From positions 1 to 6,010 of the forward strand of contig JBJTWK010000071.1 in the NCBI GenBank assembly GCA_046081705.1: 6,010 bases of DNA, given 5' to 3'. Both the position numbers and the translations under genes were made by a program. This stretch comes from IMCC26256 sp046081705. GTDB taxonomy: Bacteria; Actinomycetota; Acidimicrobiia; IMCC26256. The notes under the pieces are model-generated. The model had not been told where the DNA came from. It did no database searches and was given only the letters and a program-made list of their open reading frames with translations. Positions 1-5,858 of the stretch are shown here, one piece after another; position 1 is the first letter of the stretch, and the number at the start of each line of letters is the position of its first letter.

Positions 1-198
1 GAGCGCGTCGTACTCGGCGTCGGAGATCTCGGGGTCGTCGTGCCCGTAGTACCGGTCGTCGTGGTGCCGGATGAGGGCCCGCAGCGCATCGACCCGGGCC
101 TCGACCGCCTCCGCGTCGATCCCGGCGGAACGGTCCGTCGCGCCGTGGGTGGGCGCGTCGGCGGGTTGGTCGGCGGCGGGCGGGACGTCCTTCGGCAC
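1..198 (-). CDS. ligA: NAD-dependent DNA ligase LigA, N-terminal fragment (runs off left edge)
   Basis: LigA seals nicks in DNA during replication and repair, using NAD+ as the adenylate donor. Only the first 66 codons are present. Residues 42-66 match the family's N-terminal Ia domain, which binds the nicotinamide half of NAD+: the HHDDRYY segment (45-51) and the PEISDAEYD segment (56-64). By alignment with the E. coli enzyme, Tyr50, Asp60, Tyr63 and Asp64 correspond to its Tyr22, Asp32, Tyr35 and Asp36. The start is a GTG at 198; it is the only ATG, GTG or TTG in frame between the upstream stop at 244-246 and the conserved domain. It gives a low-complexity Ala/Pro/Asp-rich leader of about 30 residues before the domain, longer than in E. 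coli LigA. No Shine-Dalgarno sequence is visible. The stop codon of the membrane protein gene upstream lies 10 bases away, so translational coupling is likely. The identity is firm; the exact start is less so. Confidence 0.93.
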   Translation of the reverse strand, partial: MPKDVPPAADQPADAPTHGATDRSAGIDAEAVEARVDALRALIRHHDDRYYGHDDPEISDAEYDAL

Positions 199-208
199 GT
201 CGGGGAGG

Positions 209-958
209 TTACCGATCGGGTCGGACCGCCACGCGGGCCGCGGTCACGACCACGGCCGCGAGCGCGCCTCCTGCGACGAGGAGCCACCCGGCGAGTTCGA
301 GTCCCTCCTCCACCGCGGCCTCGAACTCGTAGAGCCAGCCGCCGTGGTCCGACCCGAGCGCGAACCAGATCGGCGAGGTGAACTCGAGTGCGATCGCCGC
401 AACGAGTGACCAGAGCCCGACCATGATCCGTCGGCCGACGCCGCCGGGAGCCCGCCGGGCGAGGACCGCGAGCCCGATGAACGCGAACGCGAGCACCGGC
501 GACGTGCAGGTCACCCAGAGGATGCGACCCGCATGCTCGATCGGACCGATCTCGGCGATCGTGATCCGCTCGTGCAGCGCCACCGCATCGTCGAGCGAGA
601 AGAACGCGACGATCGCGGCGGTGGCGAGGAGCAGGGCGCGGCACCGTTCGACCTGGAGCGCCACCGTCGCCACCGCGGCCGCGGCGACGAGGGTCGCGGC
701 GCTGCTCGCCCACGTGAACACGCCCTGATCGGCGTCGGCGTTGAGCAGCCCGAACCGGAAGTCGAGCGGCACCGCGTTCACGAGGTGTGCGACCCCCTGG
801 ACGATCGCGGCGAGGACCGCGAGCGCCGTCACCCGGTGCAGGAGCCGTGCGACGTCCCGCTCGGTGGCGGCGGGGACCGCGGGGTCGTCGCCCCACAGCG
901 CCCCGGAGGCGCGGTCGACGGGGGCGAGGAGTCGGCGCGTGGTGCGGGAAGCGTCCAT
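209..958 (-). CDS. Uncharacterised six-helix membrane protein with LDDAxxLHER and EEGLEL motifs
   Basis: This is a 249-residue integral membrane protein that I cannot name. About 40 mostly hydrophilic residues come first, then six hydrophobic segments at roughly 43-63, 79-101, 106-124, 146-166, 177-198 and 217-241, ending in a short basic tail. Two polar motifs sit at membrane edges: LDDAVALHER (122-131) at the end of helix 3, and EEGLELAGW (217-225) at the start of helix 6, preceded by GGWLYEFEA (206-214). Acidic and His residues at matching membrane depths recall uncharacterised actinobacterial membrane proteins with a LDE-x-HER pattern; this is recollection, not a search. They could form a metal or proton site, which is inference. 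The start is ATG at 958, with no clear ribosome binding site. The gene lies 41 bases after the MetE-like gene and 10 bases before ligA, so all three are probably cotranscribed. There is no signal peptide. Confidence 0.82.
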   Translation of the reverse strand: MDASRTTRRLLAPVDRASGALWGDDPAVPAATERDVARLLHRVTALAVLAAIVQGVAHLVNAVPLDFRFGLLNADADQGVFTWASSAATLVAAAAVATVALQVERCRALLLATAAIVAFFSLDDAVALHERITIAEIGPIEHAGRILWVTCTSPVLAFAFIGLAVLARRAPGGVGRRIMVGLWSLVAAIALEFTSPIWFALGSDHGGWLYEFEAAVEEGLELAGWLLVAGGALAAVVVTAARVAVRPDR

Positions 959-999
959 GGGACCGTCATCATGGCGCGCCCGCGCCGGATCCGGCTCGG

Positions 1000-2013
1000 T
1001 CAGGCCCCGACGGTGAGCCGGGCCGCCACGGCCTGGTCGCCGATGCGGTCGGCCATCTCCCGCGCCACCCGCAGGGCCCGCACGGCCTGGGACTCCCCGT
1101 GACCGGCGAGGCCGCACGCCGGTGTCACGAGTCCGTGCGTCCGGAGTCGCACCGGGTCGCAGCCGCGCCGGGTGAGGTCGCACCAGAGCCCGACGAGTCG
1201 TCGCCACGGACCCTCGGTCGAGTCGCCGAGCGGTCGGTCGGTCGGCACCGCGCCCCACGCGATCCAACCGTCGGCCTCGAGGTGCCGCATGAGGGTGTCC
1301 GACTCCGCGACGAGCGCCTCGGACGCCGTGAGCCCGAGCACGTCCGGTCCCGCCGCGTGCGCGATCCGCAGGTCGCCGTCCCCGCAGACGTGGACGCCGG
1401 TCACGCAGGTGACCTTGGCGAGCGTCGACGAGAGGGCGTCGATGGCGTCGTCCCGATCGATCGGATCGTCGCCGCGCGCCCACTGCACGAGCGCCGGCTC
1501 GTCGAGGAACAGCAGCACACGCGCCGACGGCAGTCGAGCCTCGATCGTCGCCTGGAGGTGCACGGCCCATGCGTCGGCGCAGGCGCACGCCCGCTCGAAG
1601 GCGAGTGCCGTGGGCAGACCGGCCGCCACGAGGGCCACGCCGAGCGTGAGCGGACCGGTCATCTGCACCTTGACGCGGGCGAGGTCCTCCTCGCGCCCGC
1701 GCGCCGCTGCGAGGAGAGCGGTGAGACCCGAGTGCGACTCGGGGTCGATGACGACGTCCGGCGCACCGGTCGCCGCAGCGGCGTCGACGGTGATGGAACC
1801 GTCGGGCGCGATCCGGACCTCGGGCAGCACCTCGAGCCACTGGGCGAGCATCCCCTCGCGCGGGCCGCGGTTCGGCAGCTGCGGGACGAACGGGAGCCGC
1901 GGGGTCTCGGCGAGGACCAAGTCGACCGCACGCTCCGCGTCGACCCCCGGCAGACTGCCGATGCCCGTCGCGAGGCCCGGCACGAGGAGCGCAGCGTGCG
2001 GACCCGACGGCAT
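1000..2013 (-). CDS. Lone MetE C-terminal-like protein (cobalamin-independent methionine synthase family)
   Basis: This 337-residue protein matches the C-terminal catalytic barrel of MetE and lacks the N-terminal half of the full enzyme (about 750 residues). Family landmarks are GIGSLPG (17-23), TGPLTL (119-124) and the LDEPAL segment (170-175). MetE binds zinc through His641, Cys643, Glu665 and Cys726 in E. coli. Here HVC gives His208 and Cys210, Glu232 lies 22 residues after the Cys exactly as in MetE, and Cys300 in TPACGLAG (297-304) is the fourth ligand. The zinc and thiol-activating centre therefore looks intact. Without the N-terminal half, ordinary folate-dependent methionine synthesis is doubtful. 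Core-MetE enzymes that take methyl from a corrinoid are one precedent. The actinobacterial equivalent next to ligA (Rv3015c type) has no firm function that I know of. The ATG at 2013 lies 8 bases below a -10-like hexamer, so the mRNA may be leaderless. It is the first gene of the run towards ligA. Confidence 0.85.
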   Translation of the reverse strand: MPSGPHAALLVPGLATGIGSLPGVDAERAVDLVLAETPRLPFVPQLPNRGPREGMLAQWLEVLPEVRIAPDGSITVDAAAATGAPDVVIDPESHSGLTALLAAARGREEDLARVKVQMTGPLTLGVALVAAGLPTALAFERACACADAWAVHLQATIEARLPSARVLLFLDEPALVQWARGDDPIDRDDAIDALSSTLAKVTCVTGVHVCGDGDLRIAHAAGPDVLGLTASEALVAESDTLMRHLEADGWIAWGAVPTDRPLGDSTEGPWRRLVGLWCDLTRRGCDPVRLRTHGLVTPACGLAGHGESQAVRALRVAREMADRIGDQAVAARLTVGA

Positions 2014-2032
2014 GCGCCGTACTGTACGGAGG
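2011..2032. promoter_or_regulatory. Candidate symmetric divergent promoter (overlapping -10 elements)
   Basis: The 13-base inverted repeat CCGTACTGTACGG fills 2017-2029, with its centre at 2023. Read on the minus strand it contains TACAGT (2026 to 2021), and on the plus strand TACTGT (2020-2025); both fit the actinobacterial -10 pattern TAnnnT. With the usual spacing, minus transcription would begin near 2014, one base before the ATG of the MetE-like gene, and plus transcription near 2032, upstream of the divergent membrane protein gene. No good -35 hexamer is visible on either side. The same repeat could instead be a small operator. The sequence is seen directly; the promoter role is inference. 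Confidence 0.5.
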
Positions 2033-2067
2033 TTCCTTCCCAAACCCCGAACGCGGAGCACCACCCT

Positions 2068-2072
2068 GAGGA
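2068..2072 (+). promoter_or_regulatory. Possible ribosome binding site bearing on an uncertain start
   Basis: GAGGA is the best purine-rich match ahead of the plus-strand membrane protein. It lies 5 bases before an in-frame CTG at 2078 and 14 bases before the GTG at 2087. The first spacing is good but CTG is a rare start; the second start is common but the spacing is long. The site therefore leaves the choice open. Confidence 0.3.
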
Positions 2073-2086
2073 CGAACCTGCTGCGC

Positions 2087-2935
2087 GTGGTGTGGGTGAG
2101 CCTCCCGATCACGACCGCGCCCGCGATCGCCGCGTGTCTCGAGCCGCACTCGGCACCCGTGCGGAACGTCACGGTCGCGCTGCTGGCGCTCGCCTGGATC
2201 GTCACCCTCGCGTCACTCGCGGTCGCTCGACCCCTTGGTCTCACGGCGTTGCGCAGCGGCGCACCGGTCGCGTTCGGTCTGGCGATCGTCGCCGCAGGGT
2301 CCGGTCGGCCCGCCCCGGCCGCCGCCATCGCGGCGCTGGGCGCGACCGGTGCCGCCGCGATCCTCGCCGGGAGCGCCGAGGTGGGCCGGTGGTGCGCCCA
2401 GGGCGCGGCCTACGGCGACGAGGACCGGTACCCGCTGCGCGTCCCGCCCGCGCTGCTCGTGACCCTCATCCCGCTCGCCCTCGTCCTCCTCACGCTCGGC
2501 GTCGCCACGGGCCCGCTGCTCCTCGCGGCCCGGGCCTGGGTCCCCGGCGCGATCGCGCTGGGCGTCGGGGCGCTCGTCGTGGTGGGAACCGTGCGCTCGC
2601 TGCACCCGCTGTCCCGCCGCTGGGCCGTCATCGTCCCCGCCGGGTTCGTCCTCCACGACCCGATGACGATGAGCGATCCGATCCTGTTCGTGCGGGAGCA
2701 CATCGAGGCCGTCGTCGCCCAACCCGCCGGCCTCCCGGTGCCGGACGGCGCGCTCGACCTGCGGCTCGGTGCGTCGCGCACCACCGCGATCCTGTGCCTC
2801 GACGCCGAGGCGCCGCTCGGCCTCCGGCGGCGCTCGACCACCGTGGTCACCTCGGCGAGCGAGGTGGCGTTCGCACCCGTCCTCCGATCGGCGTTGCTCG
2901 CCGCGTGCGCCGACCGCCGCCTGCCCGTCGCGTGA
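2087..2935 (+). CDS. Uncharacterised five-helix membrane protein with a C-terminal soluble domain
   Basis: This protein is about 282 residues long from the GTG at 2087. Hydrophobic segments lie near residues 26-47, 57-72, 77-94, 121-146 and 152-169; the N-terminal stretch 1-18 is also fairly hydrophobic. A soluble domain follows (170-282), opening with HPLSRRWAVIVPAG (173-186) and VLHDP (188-192). The alternation of a tryptophan-bearing strand and short beta-like stretches makes a bacterial PH-like fold possible, but this is a weak guess. I do not recognise the family. The start is uncertain: in-frame options are ATG at 2012 (25 more, very basic residues, overlapping the start codon of the divergent gene), CTG at 2078 with GAGGA five bases upstream, and GTG at 2087, 2090 or 2096. 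I chose 2087 because it puts the hydrophobic N-terminus first and leaves the promoter region free. The stop overlaps the start of the acetyltransferase gene, so the two are coupled. Confidence 0.78.
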   Translation: MVWVSLPITTAPAIAACLEPHSAPVRNVTVALLALAWIVTLASLAVARPLGLTALRSGAPVAFGLAIVAAGSGRPAPAAAIAALGATGAAAILAGSAEVGRWCAQGAAYGDEDRYPLRVPPALLVTLIPLALVLLTLGVATGPLLLAARAWVPGAIALGVGALVVVGTVRSLHPLSRRWAVIVPAGFVLHDPMTMSDPILFVREHIEAVVAQPAGLPVPDGALDLRLGASRTTAILCLDAEAPLGLRRRSTTVVTSASEVAFAPVLRSALLAACADRRLPVA

Positions 2936-3489
2936 CGGAGCCGCCCGCGGTCCTCGTGCGCACGGAGCGCGTGGTGGTGCGGCGCTTCGGCGCCGACGAC
3001 ATCGACGCGCTGCACCACTACCGCAACGACGGCGTCACCGCCGCGTTCCAGGGCTGGACCGTCCCGTGGCCCTACGACGAGGCGGTGATGCTCGTCGCCG
3101 AGATGGCGATGCGCGATCCGCTGTTCGAACGCGGCGAGTGGGCCCAGCTCGCGATCGAGCGGGCCGACGCACCCGGTCTCATCGGCGACATCGGCGTGCT
3201 CTGGCAGGCGGACGACGACGTCGCCGAGATCGGGTTCACGCTCGCCGAACCGCACCGCGGGATCGGCCTGATGAGCGAGGCGCTCCTCGCAGTGTGCGAG
3301 GAGATCCACCGCGAGCTCGGGCTGCGCCTCGTCGCCGCCATCACCCACCTCGTCAACGAACCCGCACGTCGCGTGCTCGAGCGCATCGGGTTCGCCGCGG
3401 TCGCGCTCGACGGTGAGCACGAGGTCGTGTACGCGTGGAAGCCCGGGGGCTGGCCGATGGTCGCCGGGGCGCCCCCGACCGCCGACTGA
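2932..3489 (+). CDS. GNAT-family N-acetyltransferase, RimJ/RimL-like
   Basis: This 185-residue protein should transfer an acetyl group from acetyl-CoA to an amine on a protein terminus or small molecule; the substrate cannot be read from the sequence. The opening LVRTERVVVRRFGADD (8-23) is typical of the RimJ/RimL subgroup. Strand beta-4 precedes the acetyl-CoA pyrophosphate loop HRGIGLMSEAL (108-118), which fits the R-x-x-G-x-[GA] signature apart from Met114 at the last position, common in this subgroup. NEPARRVLERIGF (142-154) is the conserved C-terminal helix and beta-turn. It is a single complete domain of normal length. The GTG start at 2932 overlaps the upstream TGA as GTGA, which shows translational coupling to the membrane protein gene. 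The function of the pair is unknown; the acetyltransferase could modify that protein or its substrate, but nothing in the sequence shows this. Confidence 0.92.
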   Translation: MTEPPAVLVRTERVVVRRFGADDIDALHHYRNDGVTAAFQGWTVPWPYDEAVMLVAEMAMRDPLFERGEWAQLAIERADAPGLIGDIGVLWQADDDVAEIGFTLAEPHRGIGLMSEALLAVCEEIHRELGLRLVAAITHLVNEPARRVLERIGFAAVALDGEHEVVYAWKPGGWPMVAGAPPTAD

Positions 3490-3492
3490 CGG

Positions 3493-4518
3493 TCAGGCCG
3501 CGTACGCGCCGGCGACGACCCGGTCGCCGACGTACAGCGCCACCACCTGGCCCGGCGCGACACGCGGGCGGGCCTCGCCGAGGCGCAGCGTCGACCCGTC
3601 GAGCACCCCGGGCACGGGCGCGCCGTGCGCGCTCGTCTGCACGAGGACCTCCGTCCCGTCGGCGATCGATCCGTGGGTCGGCGTGAACCCCGAGAGCTCG
3701 AGGCGATCGCGCAGGAGGTCCTCGCGCCGGCCCAGCACGACGGTGGCGGTCGCGACATCGAGGTCGACCACGTAGCGCCGTTCACCGGCGGCCACGCCGG
3801 TCCCCCGGCGCTGGCCGATCGTGAACCCGGCGAGATCCTCGTGCTCCCCGACCGGCGTGCCGTCGAGATCGACCACCGGACCGGGCGCGGCCGGCAGGCG
3901 GGTCCGGAGGAACTCGGCCCGAGCGCCCCGTCGGATGAAGCACACGTCCATGCTCTCGGCCTTCGTCGCGGTCCGGAGGCCGAGTGCCTCGGCCCGCGCG
4001 CGCACGTCCGCCTTCGTCAGTTCGCCGACCGGCAGCAGGGTGTCGGCGACCGCAGCCCCGTCGAGGACGGCGAGCACGTAGGACTGGTCCTTGGCCGGGT
4101 CGGCACCACGCTCGATCCACGCGCGGCCCGCCCCATCACGTGCGATGCGCGCGTGGTGACCGGTCGCGAGCGCGTCGAAGCCCAGCGTGCGGCAGCGGTC
4201 GAGGAGCAGGCCCCACTTCACGCTCCGGTTGCACTCGACGCAGGGATTGGGGGTCCGGCCGGCGGCGTGGGCGGCGACGTACGGGTCGACGACCCGCGCG
4301 TCGAACTCCTCCGTGAGGTTGAACACGTAGTGCGGGAGGTCGAGTTGCTGCGCGACGCGTCGGGCGTCCTCGACGTCGGCCACCGAGCAGCACCCGGAGT
4401 CGCTGTCCCCGCCCCAGAGCTTGAGCGTGACGCCCGTGACCTCGTGACCGGCGTCGCGCAGCAGCGCTGCGGCGACCGACGAGTCGACGCCCCCGCTCAT
4501 CGCGACGAGCACCTTCAC
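3493..4518 (-). CDS. mnmA: tRNA-specific 2-thiouridylase MnmA
   Basis: MnmA puts sulfur on carbon 2 of uridine 34 in the tRNAs for Lys, Glu and Gln, after activating the base with ATP; it acts in the cytoplasm. The 341-residue length is normal. The PP-loop SGGVDSS (8-14) binds ATP. The catalytic pair is Cys96 in NPCVECNR (91-98), which aligns with Cys102 of E. coli, and Cys193 in DVCFI (191-195), which aligns with Cys199. Cys93 is an extra cysteine found in many bacterial versions. Other family marks are GCCS (42-45), ATGHHAR (118-124), KDQSYVL (143-149) and FTIGQRRG (232-239), followed by the C-terminal beta-barrel domain. The start is GTG at 4518, in GTGA with the stop of the desulfurase gene, putting the PP-loop at the usual distance from the N-terminus. 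It is the second gene of a sulfur-transfer pair. Its 3' end faces the acetyltransferase gene with three bases between stops. Confidence 0.97.
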   Translation of the reverse strand: MKVLVAMSGGVDSSVAAALLRDAGHEVTGVTLKLWGGDSDSGCCSVADVEDARRVAQQLDLPHYVFNLTEEFDARVVDPYVAAHAAGRTPNPCVECNRSVKWGLLLDRCRTLGFDALATGHHARIARDGAGRAWIERGADPAKDQSYVLAVLDGAAVADTLLPVGELTKADVRARAEALGLRTATKAESMDVCFIRRGARAEFLRTRLPAAPGPVVDLDGTPVGEHEDLAGFTIGQRRGTGVAAGERRYVVDLDVATATVVLGRREDLLRDRLELSGFTPTHGSIADGTEVLVQTSAHGAPVPGVLDGSTLRLGEARPRVAPGQVVALYVGDRVVAGAYAA

Positions 4519-5684
4519 GCCGCACCCCGCAACTGCCGCACGATCCCCGGGAGGACCTCGAGCACGCGATCCACGTCGGCCCCGGTCGACGACCAACCGA
4601 GCGTGAGACGCAACGCACCCCCGGCGGTCGAGCGATCGACCCCCATGGCGGTGAGCACGTGCGAGGGTTCGGTCGCGCCGGAGGCGCACGACGACCCCGC
4701 GGCGGCGTCGACCCCGGCGAGGTCGAGCAGCACGAGCAGCGATTCGGAGTCGCACCCGGGCACACCGACCGGCACGAACCCGGCCACCCGGTGCTCGGCG
4801 GCACCGTGGACCACGAGGTCGGGGATCTCGGCGAGCAGTCCGCCGAGGAGGCGATCCCGCAGCGCGCCGATGCGCACGGACTCCTCGACGCGGGCGCGCG
4901 CCGTGCCCTCGAGCGCGAGCGCCAGCGCCAGCGCGCCGACGACGTCGGGCGTGCCCGCGCGCACTCCCCGTTCCTGGCCGCCGCCCTCGATCTCGGGGAG
5001 CAGGTGCACCCCGCCCCGCACGACGAGCGCGCCCGTCCCGCGCAGGCCGCCGACCTTGTGGCCGGTGACCGCGACGAGATCGGCCGGCCCGTGCGCGTCG
5101 GCGTCGACCCATGAGCAGGCCTGCACGGCGTCCGTGTGCAGGCGGGCCCGCGGGGCGCGCGCCCGGACGAGCGCGGCCACCTCGGCGAGCGGCTGCCGGG
5201 TGCCGACCTCGTTGTTCACCGTCATGACCGAGACGAGTGCGACCCGATCGTCGAGCAGGTCGGCGAGCCGATCGAGATCCACGATCCCCGCCCCGGTCGC
5301 CGGCGCCGCGGCGACCCGGGAGCCCTCCCGCGCGAGGCGGTCCGCGGCTCCGAGCACGGCGCGGTGCTCGATCGCCGAGACGACCACGCCGTCGGGCGCA
5401 CCGACGGCCCGCGCCGCTCGCACCGTTCCCTTCACGGCGAGGTTGTCCGACTCGGTGCCGCCCCCCGTGATGACCACCTCACCCGGCTCGCAGGCGAGGA
5501 TCGCCGCGATGCGCTCGCGCGCCTCCTCGAGGGCCCGCTTGGCCGTCCGGGCCGCAGTGTGCACACCGGTGGGGTTCGCGCCGTGGGTCGCGAGCCACCC
5601 GGGCACGGCCGCGAGGACCTCCGGGTGCGGCGGGGTGCTCGCCGCGTGGTCGAGGTAGGCGCGGGCCGGGTCGGCGGGAGGCAT
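4515..5684 (-). CDS. Cysteine desulfurase, IscS/NifS-like
   Basis: This PLP enzyme takes sulfur from L-cysteine, holds it as a persulfide and leaves alanine. The 389-residue length is normal. YLDHAAST (10-17) is the N-terminal signature. GGGTESDN (74-81), His107 in EHRAV, Asn157 in NNEVG and Asp185 and Gln188 in HTDAVQ surround PLP. Lys210 in TGHK (207-210) is the Schiff-base lysine; the motif is usually SGHK with FGGPKG after it, while here VGGLRG follows, a mild departure. Cys333 in SSCASG (331-336) is the persulfide cysteine, and EPSHVL (339-344) follows as in the family. GGGQERGVRAGT (234-245) is standard. The ATG at 5684 lies ten residues before the signature, and no other start fits better. 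The 4-base overlap with mnmA suggests it feeds sulfur to MnmA directly; it may also serve Fe-S cluster assembly. I leave the symbol blank because IscS and NifS types cannot be told apart safely here. Confidence 0.95.
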   Translation of the reverse strand: MPPADPARAYLDHAASTPPHPEVLAAVPGWLATHGANPTGVHTAARTAKRALEEARERIAAILACEPGEVVITGGGTESDNLAVKGTVRAARAVGAPDGVVVSAIEHRAVLGAADRLAREGSRVAAAPATGAGIVDLDRLADLLDDRVALVSVMTVNNEVGTRQPLAEVAALVRARAPRARLHTDAVQACSWVDADAHGPADLVAVTGHKVGGLRGTGALVVRGGVHLLPEIEGGGQERGVRAGTPDVVGALALALALEGTARARVEESVRIGALRDRLLGGLLAEIPDLVVHGAAEHRVAGFVPVGVPGCDSESLLVLLDLAGVDAAAGSSCASGATEPSHVLTAMGVDRSTAGGALRLTLGWSSTGADVDRVLEVLPGIVRQLRGAA

Positions 5685-5699
5685 GGGCCCGGGAGTGTA
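5685..5699 (-). promoter_or_regulatory. Candidate -10 element of the desulfurase-mnmA operon, nearly leaderless
   Basis: On the minus strand TACACT (5699 to 5694) fits TAnnnT and sits nine bases before the ATG at 5684. The usual spacing would start transcription at about 5687, leaving a leader of about three bases with no room for a ribosome binding site. Leaderless mRNAs are common in Actinobacteria. No clear -35 hexamer is seen in the GC-rich sequence upstream. Confidence 0.42.
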
Positions 5700-5858
5700 C
5701 GGCCCGATCCGGGACCGGGACCGGGCGGCGGACCGCCCCCACGGGAACCTCCAGTCGGGCCCCGGCGTTGTCGATAGAGAGGCGACCGCGGGCGGAGCCG
5801 AGGTCGGAACCGAGGGCCGTTCGCCACCGGCGTCACGGTCACGACGATCGGAGTGGGC
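5700..5858. other. Divergent intergenic region without a gene
   Basis: This stretch separates the desulfurase gene (minus) from a small plus-strand gene. It includes a short tandem repeat, CCGGGA twice followed by CCGGG, at 5709-5725, and the core of 5760-5780 is slightly less GC-rich. I find no convincing open reading frame with its own start signal, no structural RNA and no terminator. It must hold upstream promoter elements for the desulfurase operon and probably the promoter for the plus-strand gene, which I could not place. Confidence 0.55.
5850..5853 (+). promoter_or_regulatory. Ribosome binding site for the right-edge gene
   Basis: GGAG lies five bases before the ATG at 5859, a normal Shine-Dalgarno position. 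It is the main reason for preferring this ATG over the GTG at 5892, which has no such site. Confidence 0.45.

Noticed and set aside
984..995. Perfect 12-base palindrome GCCGGATCCGGC between the MetE-like gene and the membrane protein gene
   Set aside because: It has no loop and no T-run, so it is not an intrinsic terminator, and short GC palindromes are frequent by chance here.
959..2149. Upstream extension of the 209-958 membrane protein frame (to 646 codons)
   Set aside because: The region before the ATG at 958 overlaps the MetE-like gene out of frame and translates as Arg/Gly/Ala-rich noise, while the hydrophobic protein begins cleanly after 958.
787..2931. Very long plus-strand open frame leading into the acetyltransferase (900 codons in all)
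   Set aside because: It crosses the MetE-like and membrane protein genes in another frame with a low-complexity Arg/Pro/Gly-rich translation. Open antisense frames are normal at this GC content. Only the part from 2932 is a real domain.
3625..5658. Long plus-strand open frame opposite mnmA and the desulfurase gene
   Set aside because: It is antisense to two firmly identified genes, and its translation is compositionally biased with no domain features.
5709..5725. CCGGGA tandem repeat with closely spaced GGG runs as a G-quadruplex or iteron
   Set aside because: Only three GGG runs are close together and there are fewer than three repeat units; this is expected in such GC-rich DNA.
5768..5780. 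TTGTCG followed by TAGAGA as a plus-strand promoter
   Set aside because: The hexamers are separated by one base rather than about 17, and TAGAGA lacks the final T of a -10 element.
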